From CAZROT01 sp964601895 (GTDB taxonomy: Bacteria > Pseudomonadota > Gammaproteobacteria > Enterobacterales > Enterobacteriaceae): a DNA stretch of 64,000 nt. This document shows positions 1 to 8,399 of this stretch, piece by piece. The position numbers were made by a program, and so were the translations under genes. The first letter of the stretch is position 1; the number at the start of each line of letters is the position of its first letter. The stretch is from positions 124,001-188,000 of the forward strand of contig CAZROT010000001.1 in the NCBI GenBank assembly GCA_964601895.1. Direction: 5' to 3'. The notes below the pieces were generated by a model. It had not been told where the DNA came from. It searched no databases and was given only the letters and a program-made list of their open reading frames with translations.

Positions 1-3000
1 ATTGAAGCCGCAAAAGACCTGTATTTCAGTAATATAGGCACATTTGAAAATCGCTCCCGCATCAGGGCAGGAAACCGGTTTGTCCTGAATGCTGACAGGG
101 TTAATAATATTTCTGGCGAACTGACAGCGAACGAACTTGATATTTATGCCGGCACCCTGATTCACAAAACTGATATCAACAGGGCAAATAAGGTTGCAGG
201 TCAGGAAACGCGCAAATTTGCTACCGGTAGAACCATGCCGGACAGTACCATTACTGCTATGGGGGATGTGTTTTCATACGATGTTCCTGTTTATGAAAAC
301 AGGACTGTGGATGTTCCCGCACAAGAGTATAAAGATGTTCCTCAAAGTGCTGCTCTGATTGCCGGACATCGCAGACTGAACATTAATGTCAGGAATAATC
401 TGACCGTGAGTGGGGCAAGAATAGAATCTCTGCTGGGCTCTGTATCCCTGTTTTCCTCAGGCGCAATGAATATCGGATCGCTGTCATGGGAAGAAAAAAC
501 GACCCGATCAAAGTACAGTTTTAATCTGCATGAACTGGCAGGCTGGAATTTCTGGAAATCATTAAAAACCACCTTTACCGTAGACAGTGACATCAGACAG
601 CAGCCACTCAGGGCAGTAGTGAGTGCGCATGATTCCCTGATGATGAGTAGCAGCGGATTAATGAATATCCGCGGAGCCTCGTTTGATGGTGACCATATCT
701 CGCTGGTGAGTCAGACAGGAAATATTGACGTACGCTCGTTTTATCTGACGGATTCATTCAAAAAAAATGCCACAACGAAGACTGAACCTGTGTTACCTGT
801 CGGTAATAAGACAGAGCAGGTTAATACCTGGACTGTGTTAAATACCCCTGTTGATACCCGGATTCTGTACGGAAATAAGCTCGATATTTCAGCTGCCGCT
901 GGCAGTGTGACACTGGGTAATGCGTATTTTTTGCATGGCAGGAAGTTACCTGCGCATAACAATAGCCAGTTGACTATTGCTGCCAGAGCGGTCAGTACAG
1001 TTTCCCAGCCTCATTCCATGATGCAGGAGGTTTCCTCAGAGCTGCTTCAGGCGGGATTTGGTGCCTGGTGGAATAGCTCTATTGCCCATGTCATTAACAG
1101 CGATAACAATAAGCCTGCCGTCTATGGCAGTGAAAGAATACACGATAAGGTACGTAATGAACTGGCGCTGCAGGCACTGGGTAACATCAGTAACATTATA
1201 TTTGGCGATCTTGTTGGTGGTTCGATTAGCCTTGGTGTCAGGCACGAGACCAGCGACACCTGGGTCAAAAATACCAGTGTCAGCAACAATGAACTTTATG
1301 CTGATCTGGTTGATATTCGCAGTACCTCAGGAAACATTGAATTATCGGGTACGGATATCCATGCCACCCGGTCAACACTGCTGCTGTCCGCGACAGATAT
1401 TATTCTGGGCTCAGGCCAGCAGTCAACCGTCACCAGAGCTACTGGCAGGACAGTCACTTCAGGGGTAGAAGTGGGAGGAGGAATCAGTGCCATGTCCACC
1501 GGAGGTGCAACGGATTTTGGCTTTGATGTACGTGAAAAAGATGCAATAAACAGACAAAAAAGTTACCGTCCATTTGCCATCACTAGTGAATTTCTTGAGC
1601 TGATTGCCGGAAAAAACATCAGTGTTAACGGCGGCCATATGAACGTTGCAGGAAAACTGAAACTCAGGACAGGCTGGAGGCCCGGATTGCAACCTGATGC
1701 AGGAAAAGGTGACTTGAGTATCACCAGTCTGCAGGAGACCAGTACCAGCAGTAGTACGGAAATTACTGGTGGTGCGCGGCTTGGTGTTGGTGTAAATACG
1801 CGCTTTGGTCTTATCCCAACGGGTAATCTTCAGGGGGGATATGGCAGGTCGGCCGGACATGTGGCCAGAGTACCTGTGCAGGCAGGTATGGTTGTCGGTG
1901 CTATTGATGGAGAGATACAGGGTAATTTGTACCTGAATGGTGGCCATATGATTGCGCGTGACCCATCCTCCTCTTTCCTGAAAGTCTGGGGTGTGGCGCA
2001 TGCCAGAAAAATTGAAGACTACATTGATAAAAATGGCTGGTTTATCGGGGCAGCAGCGGGTGTATCTAAAAGTGGTAACCCCAATATCAAAGTCGATTAT
2101 ATCTCGGGAGATAAGCAATATTACCGTGCTACCAACCAGGCTACCCTTGCAGGAATGAAAACGCATTTTGTCAGGGGGACTCAGGGTGTGTTCAACGACG
2201 TGGCAGACAGACTGGTTCTGGTAGAAGCTGATGACAGCAAATCAGCCATTCCTGTACAATTTACTGTGAATTACCTGTCTTACGCAGGGGGTAAAAAAAA
2301 TAAGCTGTTATTATATTCTCCCCATACTATAGCCCTGCTAAGAGCCACCAGTGAAATAAAGACTGGCCAGCAGTCACTGGGAGCACAGATTACTGATTTA
2401 CCAAAAACTCCTGCTACTGACAGACAACTATTACTGACCAGTCTCAGAGAAGCAAATCAGTCTGCTGCTGAGGTTATATTCAAGGCAGTGGGGCATGAAG
2501 ATGCCCTGGTAAAGCAGAAAGTCACAGAAATTGAGTCTGATCGCCGGGAGCTGGTGGAACAGCTTACTGAGCTGACTACGGTAACAAGCGGGTTTATCTT
2601 GCCGCCAGAAAATAAGCAACAGCACGCAAGGACGCTGCAGAGCCTTGTTGATGTGGCAAAAAAACCTGCCCGCTTTGCTGATCTGGCTGATATTGTCAGT
2701 AAAATGGAGCCTTATTTTCCACCGGGTTACCTCGATTCATTATCAGAAAGCGCAGTCAGGACACTCATTGAGGCACGCATAAAGCCGGAACTGGAAATCA
2801 TGCGTGAAAATAGTCTGACATCAGGCTCGCTGGATAAAAGCCAGCCGTCACTGAACAGGCAGGATTCGAGTGTCTCCAGTAATTCAGGCGGCGCTGGCGT
2901 GGATAACAGGCAGGTTTTATTGTACAGGCCAGATTCTGTTATTTCGGACAGCTGCGCTAATCCTGCTGCCTGTTATCGCAGCGGTGCAGATAGCTCAGGC

Positions 3001-3744
3001 AGTTCAGATACGCCTGAAATAACGGTAAATACACCGGATCATCAGCATCTGTTTGTAAGGCAGGATTCGAGTATTTCAGGTATTTCAGGTAATTCAGGCA
3101 TGAATAACAGGCAGGTTTCATTACACAGGCCAGATTCTGTTATCTCAGGCAGTTCCGGTAATGCACTTGCCTTTTATCGCGGAGGGGCAAACTCCTCAGG
3201 CAGTTCAGATACACCTGAAATAGCGGTAAATACAATTAACGGTAAACACCTGTTTTCAAGGCTGGACTCGCGTTTTTCACAATTTTCCAATTATTCTGCA
3301 TCAAATACACAGGATTATACTGCCCGTCATGAGAATGCTTATATAGCGAAAAATATTGACAGAATGCGTGGACTCGATGATGCCGCGACTGGTGATTTTA
3401 TGAGCTGGCACGTTGCCGTTGATAATGTGCAGGCACAGGCAACATCTTTGACGCGTTTCCAGACACAGCCTCATATTATAAAAAATACCATGCTTGTTAT
3501 GACACAGGATGATCGGGTGAATTTTCTGAGAGAAATTCAATACCGTAATCATGCAGGTTTTTATGAAAAACTGCCCGGCAATGAAGCGTCTTATACCAGT
3601 CTGCAGCAGTATAATTACGTCGAATTTGATCGCAGTGGTGCTACCCGCAGTGGAAAAGCTTATGTTGCTTACAATGTTATTTCAGCGCCGGGGGGCGTTT
3701 ATAATGTGGCTCATCTGTCCAGAGTGACTACGGATCCATACTAA
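1..3744 (+). CDS. TpsA-type large exoprotein (FHA/hemolysin-like), 5' end outside window
   Basis: The frame is open from base 1 to the stop at 3742-3744, so the gene starts left of the window and the first visible Met (235) is internal. About 1247 residues are visible. The first ~730 have the Ser/Thr/Gly/Asn-rich, hydrophobic-alternating pattern of the beta-helix of filamentous hemagglutinins, with recurrent phrases such as NISVNGGHMNVAGKL and LYLNGGHMIARD. A less repetitive segment follows, then a Ser-rich tandem repeat (2857-3258), then a ~150-residue C-terminal tail of unrecognised fold. The N-terminal signal and TPS domain, needed for recognition by TpsB, are not in view. Family knowledge: such proteins are secreted through a TpsB pore as adhesins, hemolysins or contact-dependent toxins. 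No VENN-type toxin boundary or adjacent immunity gene is seen, so the activity is unknown. The tpsB gene lies tail to tail, only 7 bp between the stops. Confidence 0.85.
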   Translation: MEAAKDLYFSNIGTFENRSRIRAGNRFVLNADRVNNISGELTANELDIYAGTLIHKTDINRANKVAGQETRKFATGRTMPDSTITAMGDVFSYDVPVYENRTVDVPAQEYKDVPQSAALIAGHRRLNINVRNNLTVSGARIESLLGSVSLFSSGAMNIGSLSWEEKTTRSKYSFNLHELAGWNFWKSLKTTFTVDSDIRQQPLRAVVSAHDSLMMSSSGLMNIRGASFDGDHISLVSQTGNIDVRSFYLTDSFKKNATTKTEPVLPVGNKTEQVNTWTVLNTPVDTRILYGNKLDISAAAGSVTLGNAYFLHGRKLPAHNNSQLTIAARAVSTVSQPHSMMQEVSSELLQAGFGAWWNSSIAHVINSDNNKPAVYGSERIHDKVRNELALQALGNISNIIFGDLVGGSISLGVRHETSDTWVKNTSVSNNELYADLVDIRSTSGNIELSGTDIHATRSTLLLSATDIILGSGQQSTVTRATGRTVTSGVEVGGGISAMSTGGATDFGFDVREKDAINRQKSYRPFAITSEFLELIAGKNISVNGGHMNVAGKLKLRTGWRPGLQPDAGKGDLSITSLQETSTSSSTEITGGARLGVGVNTRFGLIPTGNLQGGYGRSAGHVARVPVQAGMVVGAIDGEIQGNLYLNGGHMIARDPSSSFLKVWGVAHARKIEDYIDKNGWFIGAAAGVSKSGNPNIKVDYISGDKQYYRATNQATLAGMKTHFVRGTQGVFNDVADRLVLVEADDSKSAIPVQFTVNYLSYAGGKKNKLLLYSPHTIALLRATSEIKTGQQSLGAQITDLPKTPATDRQLLLTSLREANQSAAEVIFKAVGHEDALVKQKVTEIESDRRELVEQLTELTTVTSGFILPPENKQQHARTLQSLVDVAKKPARFADLADIVSKMEPYFPPGYLDSLSESAVRTLIEARIKPELEIMRENSLTSGSLDKSQPSLNRQDSSVSSNSGGAGVDNRQVLLYRPDSVISDSCANPAACYRSGADSSGSSDTPEITVNTPDHQHLFVRQDSSISGISGNSGMNNRQVSLHRPDSVISGSSGNALAFYRGGANSSGSSDTPEIAVNTINGKHLFSRLDSRFSQFSNYSASNTQDYTARHENAYIAKNIDRMRGLDDAATGDFMSWHVAVDNVQAQATSLTRFQTQPHIIKNTMLVMTQDDRVNFLREIQYRNHAGFYEKLPGNEASYTSLQQYNYVEFDRSGATRSGKAYVAYNVISAPGGVYNVAHLSRVTTDPY
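2857..3258 (+). repeat. In-frame 201-bp tandem repeat in the exoprotein gene
   Basis: Two copies of a 67-codon unit lie head to tail (2857-3057 and 3058-3258), each starting with RQDSS and containing RPDSVIS and SGSSDTPEI. A third unit starts at 3259 (RLDSRFS) and diverges after about 15 codons. The period is exactly 201 bp, so copy-number change keeps the frame. The unit is Ser/Asn/Gly-rich and probably a flexible spacer between the beta-helical shaft and the C-terminal tail; the spacer role is inference. Confidence 0.85.
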
Positions 3745-3751
3745 AAAAACA

Positions 3752-5554
3752 CTAAAAAAACTGACGGATATTGAATCCCACTATCGGGTTTGCATCCAGC
3801 TCATCGGGGTAATAGAGCGGTACTGCGGCAAAAAGATCGTAGGATAATCGGGAAAATAATGTGCCCCGCAGTCCAGATGCGGCGCCAGCCAGTGTTTTCC
3901 TGGTATTTATGGATTGATTAACCGCAAACACGCTGCCGGCATCGAGGCCATAGTAGAGAAAATGCCTGCTCCTGCCCAGTGGTATCTGGAGTTCATTACG
4001 CAAAAACCAGCCCTGGTCTGCTGCCAGCGAAGAGCGGTAATCAAATCCTCTTACTGTCCAGCGGCTGCCAATGGAAAAATAATTTGTTCCATCCTGCTCT
4101 GTTCCTGTCAGCTGGCCACGCACTGTCGTGGTATAGTGCAGCAGCTGTTTTCCCGCCATAACAGGCACATATAACGTAGCATCCAGGATTTTCAGGTGAT
4201 ATTGCTGTGAAGGTGGCCAGCCTGCAGAATCTGCACCGAGCCAGGGAACACCCCAGCGATAACTGGCAGTAACATGAAGCCTGGCAGAGCCAAAATGTCG
4301 CCGGTAAAGATAGGACAGTTCGGCAAAGGTCATATTACGATGTTGATTAGCTAACCAGATTCCATCCTTATTATGCTGCAGAGGTTTTTCATCACCGCTG
4401 ATAGCCCAGTGCCTGTTGCCCAGACTGGCCTGTGACCAGTAGCGGCCGGCATGAAATTCAATGCTGTTTTTTTGGACCTGATCACGCCAGAACATCCAGG
4501 CAATTTTTGCATCCAGGGTCTGCCGCTCTGTATAGAGGAAAGGCCATCTGGTAGCGTTAGGACGACGATAATAAGACTGATAATGACTGGCATTCAGGCT
4601 GAAATTCCAGTTTCCAAAGGGAAGAGTATACCAGGTACTGAGTGATCGTGAACCATGCTGTCCGAATTCTCCATCGGCATCATGTGTGGCGTTTATTGAC
4701 AGGACATCATTTATTCCCAGCATATTATCCAGGTTTGCGAGAACACCTGCCTGAAGCCAGCCTGTTGTTGTATTACCACTGTTATCAAGACTTAAAGAAA
4801 GCTGCCAGGGTTTATGTTTTTTTAACGTCAGTACAACGTCAGTTTCTCCGGGTGCATCACCCGGTTCAAGTTGTACTGCAACAGTAAAGCTGCTGACACG
4901 CTTGAGCTGCTCCATACCCTGTTCCAGAGAGCGCAGATTTAGCAGGTCACCTGGCCTTGCAGGAAAAGCGGTTGTTATGCTGGTGGAAACCCCATCCGCA
5001 AAGCGAAAATTACGGATATAACCGGGTAACAGAGAAAATTTAAGCACACCTTCGGTTAAATTCTGTTCAGGAACAATGCCGATACGGGTAGTGACATAAC
5101 CCCGTGCCATTAATCCTGACAGCAAGGTATCAATCAGAAATTTAATGCCCTTGAGACCGATGCATTTACCACGGGCAAATGCAATTTCTTTATTAAGAAA
5201 ATAAAATGCATCCCTGCGCCGGGTGGTACCACTTTGCGCTAAAATATGCGGTGGTAGCGATGCGGCGAAAGGTATTTCAAATAAAAATTGATTAATGATG
5301 AAACAGGGAGTTTCCCCGCCAGGCATCTGCTTATTTAATGCTGTAGTTTTTTTTCTTTCAGTCTGTTTCTCAGGTGTTGAATGCAGTTCCACGTCTGGTT
5401 CAGAGAGCCGCCTTTCTCTTTCTTCAGCTTCCTGCTGGCTGCGCAGGTACTGCTGTTGTTCATGAAATGTTTTTTCCGCGATTTGGCAATGAGAAGAAGG
5501 GCAGAAAAATAATATCAGGAAATTCAGCAACAGGATGGGTAAAGTTTTTTTCAT
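3752..5554 (-). CDS. TpsB-family outer-membrane transporter (ShlB/FhaC/HecB type)
   Basis: The 600-residue protein has an N-terminal signal peptide (MKKTLPILLLNFLILFFCPS), a charged Gln/Glu-rich helix-like segment (about residues 28-75), POTRA-like sequence to about residue 245, and a C-terminal beta-barrel ending in Phe. The VRGF motif, the conserved tip of the loop-6 hairpin in TpsB/Omp85 proteins, lies in WTVRGFDYR near residue 503. These proteins recognise the TPS domain of a partner TpsA in the periplasm and thread it through the outer membrane. The start is supported by AAGGA about 8 nt upstream. The likely substrate is the exoprotein at 1-3744. TpsB genes normally precede tpsA in one operon; here the genes converge, which implies an inversion or separate regulation. 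All barrel features look intact. Confidence 0.92.
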   Translation of the reverse strand: MKKTLPILLLNFLILFFCPSSHCQIAEKTFHEQQQYLRSQQEAEERERRLSEPDVELHSTPEKQTERKKTTALNKQMPGGETPCFIINQFLFEIPFAASLPPHILAQSGTTRRRDAFYFLNKEIAFARGKCIGLKGIKFLIDTLLSGLMARGYVTTRIGIVPEQNLTEGVLKFSLLPGYIRNFRFADGVSTSITTAFPARPGDLLNLRSLEQGMEQLKRVSSFTVAVQLEPGDAPGETDVVLTLKKHKPWQLSLSLDNSGNTTTGWLQAGVLANLDNMLGINDVLSINATHDADGEFGQHGSRSLSTWYTLPFGNWNFSLNASHYQSYYRRPNATRWPFLYTERQTLDAKIAWMFWRDQVQKNSIEFHAGRYWSQASLGNRHWAISGDEKPLQHNKDGIWLANQHRNMTFAELSYLYRRHFGSARLHVTASYRWGVPWLGADSAGWPPSQQYHLKILDATLYVPVMAGKQLLHYTTTVRGQLTGTEQDGTNYFSIGSRWTVRGFDYRSSLAADQGWFLRNELQIPLGRSRHFLYYGLDAGSVFAVNQSINTRKTLAGAASGLRGTLFSRLSYDLFAAVPLYYPDELDANPIVGFNIRQFF

Positions 5555-5946
5555 CAGATGATCCTTGTTTATCAGGTCATCCTTGCTGGTATCGGTAAGA
5601 CAGCTACTGTGGCGGTTGTTTACTACGCCACAATAGTCAATGACAATAAGCCGACGGATGCCTGAACAGCACAGCGTTGAAGTAAGCGATGATGTCGCAT
5701 TAATGTAAAATCAGTTAAGTTAATGTTAATTAATTTATTCATATTGATCTGTGCTCGATTTATCGATTTTAGTTACTGAAATGCTTAAATTTATCGTGTT
5801 TTATCTTGCCGGATTTTTACTAAGGGCGGTGGGCATGTGTGAATTTTTTTGTAGCCAGTCTGGTAAGCGGGTTATTGTGTCATCAGAACGAAGGGGTAAG
5901 GCAGGAGTGCGGGAGGTAGCTGCCTGCCATCAGGGTGAGGGTGCTG
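5555..5946. other. Intergenic region between tpsB and hemG
   Basis: About 390 bp between the start of tpsB and the stop of hemG (both minus strand). It must hold the tpsB promoter but I could not pick a convincing -35/-10 pair. A plus-strand ORF (5751-5957) runs into hemG and has no ribosome binding site or recognisable product. In E. coli an rRNA operon follows hemG; no rRNA sequence is present here. Confidence 0.5.
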
Positions 5947-6483
5947 TCAGGGTTTAGCTAAATATAGCTGGTTAATTTTCTTAGAAAAGTTACTGACCTG
6001 TTGCCAGTCTGTATAATCAATTTCTTTATGCCTGTCTGTTTCTCCCCCCGTCATACGCATAATGAACTGGATCATCAGACGATCAAACCAGCGGTACCGC
6101 GGGTAGCGTAATGCACCGGCGAACACTTCACAAAGTTGTGGCTTCCATGGGATTTTTTGCAGAAATTTACGTACGTAAACATTGGTTTGTGGTGAACGTT
6201 TTTCAGGTTTACGTGCGGTAAGATTGACAGCAAAAAAAGCCCCGGGTAGCCGATTAAGCTGCTCTGTATAGCGATTGATATAGTGAAATAACGCGGGATT
6301 GAAGTGCCCGTAATGAACTGGTGCGCCTATTATCACGCACTGATAGTTATCCGGGTTTATATCAGCACTGCTCAAGTCAACGACATCACAGGTTTTTTTA
6401 TCATCCTGCAGTAATCCGGCGATATGGGTTGCAATAGCCTGTGTATGCCCGTCTCTGCTGTAGTAAAGTAACAGTATTTTCAT
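5947..6483 (-). CDS. hemG: Protoporphyrinogen IX dehydrogenase (menaquinone-dependent)
   Basis: HemG is the membrane-associated flavodoxin-like enzyme that oxidises protoporphyrinogen IX to protoporphyrin IX, the penultimate step of heme synthesis, passing electrons to quinones. The 178-residue product matches E. coli HemG (181 aa) throughout: an N-terminal flavodoxin phosphate-loop region (YYSRDGHTQAIA), then NLTARKPEKRSPQTN, then the distinctive GALRYPRYRWFDRLMI segment and GGETD. AAGGA lies 7 nt before the ATG. It is downstream of trkH on the same strand with a ~140 bp gap, the E. coli order. No lesions are seen. Confidence 0.96.
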   Translation of the reverse strand: MKILLLYYSRDGHTQAIATHIAGLLQDDKKTCDVVDLSSADINPDNYQCVIIGAPVHYGHFNPALFHYINRYTEQLNRLPGAFFAVNLTARKPEKRSPQTNVYVRKFLQKIPWKPQLCEVFAGALRYPRYRWFDRLMIQFIMRMTGGETDRHKEIDYTDWQQVSNFSKKINQLYLAKP

Positions 6484-6625
6484 AGCGAATTCCTTAATTC
6501 TTTCAATAAAACCTCTGGTGAAACTCTGCTACAAGAGCACCAGTGTGTTGTCAGGCGGGACAGGTTGCGTTGCTGTGCGCCCAATTTTTCCGCAGCAGGT
6601 TTTCAGGAGATCTGCTGTTAACGTG

Positions 6626-8077
6626 CTATTCACGCCAGAATGTGGGTGTGAACAGAACCAGCAGGGTAAACACTTCAAGGCGACCGAACAGCATGATAAC
6701 CACCAGTACCCATTTCGCAGCGGTATTCATAGAAGTGAAATTGTCTGCAACCATGCCGAGGCCCGGGCCGAGATTATTCAGTGTCGCGGTGACTGCCGTA
6801 AAGGCAGAAAATTCATCGATACCTGTTGCAACCAGTACCAGCATGCCTACCATAAAAACCAGGGTGTAGGCCGAGAAAAACCCCCAGACAGCTTCCAGAA
6901 TTCGCTCAGGTAATGCCCGTCGGCCCAGCTTGATGACATGAACGGCATTAGGATGAACCAGACGTTTGAGTTCACGTGATCCCTGCAGAAATAACAGCAG
7001 GACACGAATGACTTTCAATCCACCGCCAGTAGAGCCTGCACAACCACCAATAAAGGAGGAGCACAGCAGTAATATGGGTAGAAAAATTGGCCAGCTGGCT
7101 ATGCTATCAGTCATAAATCCTGCCGTGGTTGCCATGGAAATGACCTGGAAGAATGCCTGATTAAAAGTTTCTTTTGCGGAGGAATAAACCTGGTGTTGCC
7201 ACAGAACTAACACACAGACAAACAGCAGTACCAGCTGAATGAAAATAAACATGCGGAACTCAGGATCGCGCCAGTAAGCCTTGAGGCCCTGTCCACTCAG
7301 AATGGCAAAATGAAGGCCGAAATTACAACCGGAAATTAATAAAAACACCGCAATAATGCTGTTAATGGTTGGGTTGGCAAAATAGCCAATACTGGCATCA
7401 TGAGTGGAAAAACCGCCAATCGCAATGGTTGAAAAACTGTGAGATATAGCATCAAATACCGACATACCCGCTATCCATAACGCCAGTGCACAGGCAATGG
7501 TCAGCATGACATAAATAAGCCAGAGTGTTTTTGCCGTTTGTGCAATGCGTGGCCGCATTTTATTATCTTTTAGCGGGCCTGGCATTTCAGCGCGATAAAG
7601 CTGCATACCACCTACCCCTAATATGGGCAAAATAGCGACGGCAAGTACAATAATCCCCATTCCGCCTAACCATTGCAGCATCTGGCGGTAAAACAGGATG
7701 GCTTTAGGCAGGTTATCCAGACCGACAAGCGTGGTTGCACCTGTTGTCGTGAGCCCGGAAAAAGATTCAAAAAACGCATCAGTGACAGAAAGATTGGGGC
7801 GTTCAGCAAAAATAAAAGGCAAGGCACCCACACTGCCCAGTACCGTCCAGAAAAGTACGACAATCAGGAAACCTTCACGTGGTTTCAATTCATTTTTTTG
7901 TTTTCGATGAGGAAACCACAGTAGCAGCCCCATGATGATGGCAACCACAAAGGTCTGGCTGAAAGCCCGTCCTGCACCATCACGATAAATTAATGCCACC
8001 AGGCCCGGAATGAACATAGTCCCGGAAAATAAAATAATAAGCAGACCCAGGATGCGGGTTATGGCACGAAAATGCAT
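6626..8077 (-). CDS. trkH: Trk potassium uptake system, membrane subunit TrkH
   Basis: TrkH is the pore-forming inner-membrane subunit of the low-affinity K+ uptake system and works with the cytoplasmic NAD-binding TrkA ring. The protein carries the TrkH/KtrB repeats with selectivity-filter segments SGLTTTGATT, IAIGGFSTHDAS, MATTAGFMTDS and TLNNLGPGLG. It is near-identical in layout to E. coli TrkH and ends in FTPTFWRE. I choose the ATG at 8077 (MHFRAITR...), which gives 483 aa, the E. coli length, and has AAGGAAA upstream; an in-frame ATG at 8125 adds 16 residues that do not resemble the family. The third filter has Met where E. coli has Thr (GFMTDS vs GFTTDS), a small change at a functionally loaded site. 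Confidence 0.96.
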   Translation of the reverse strand: MHFRAITRILGLLIILFSGTMFIPGLVALIYRDGAGRAFSQTFVVAIIMGLLLWFPHRKQKNELKPREGFLIVVLFWTVLGSVGALPFIFAERPNLSVTDAFFESFSGLTTTGATTLVGLDNLPKAILFYRQMLQWLGGMGIIVLAVAILPILGVGGMQLYRAEMPGPLKDNKMRPRIAQTAKTLWLIYVMLTIACALALWIAGMSVFDAISHSFSTIAIGGFSTHDASIGYFANPTINSIIAVFLLISGCNFGLHFAILSGQGLKAYWRDPEFRMFIFIQLVLLFVCVLVLWQHQVYSSAKETFNQAFFQVISMATTAGFMTDSIASWPIFLPILLLCSSFIGGCAGSTGGGLKVIRVLLLFLQGSRELKRLVHPNAVHVIKLGRRALPERILEAVWGFFSAYTLVFMVGMLVLVATGIDEFSAFTAVTATLNNLGPGLGMVADNFTSMNTAAKWVLVVIMLFGRLEVFTLLVLFTPTFWRE

Positions 8078-8399
8078 TCCATCAGTTTCCTTGAACTTAC
8101 TGCTGCTAAAGGGATTATTACGCAATGCGTGCTAAATGCAACCTTCCGGTATAACTATCTGTTTTATTTCTATCTGCATGACCATTTTATTAAAAAAAAC
8201 GACCAGTTACAGCAGTAGCTACTAAACGAAATAAATAATAAATAGTTGCGATGCGTTATTTATCTGCAAACAATCATGCGAAAACTGCATTCATCTATTT
8301 TACTGTGCCTGGTATTTTTATTGTTATAAAGCTATCCTGGTAACTATTATAATCCTCTGACGCATTTAGTGAACCCTGCTGGCAGGGAAGGTACCTTAA
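8078..8399. promoter_or_regulatory. Divergent promoter region of trkH and the MtlA-like gene
   Basis: 322 bp separate the divergent starts of trkH and the MtlA-like gene. The stretch is AT-rich and must contain promoters for both. No palindromic operator or riboswitch-like structure stood out. A GGAAGG-type ribosome binding site sits just before 8400. Confidence 0.4.

Noticed and set aside
1459..2166. Minus-strand 235-residue ORF inside the exoprotein gene
   Set aside because: It lies fully antisense to a well-supported beta-helical coding region and has no ribosome binding site or recognisable product.
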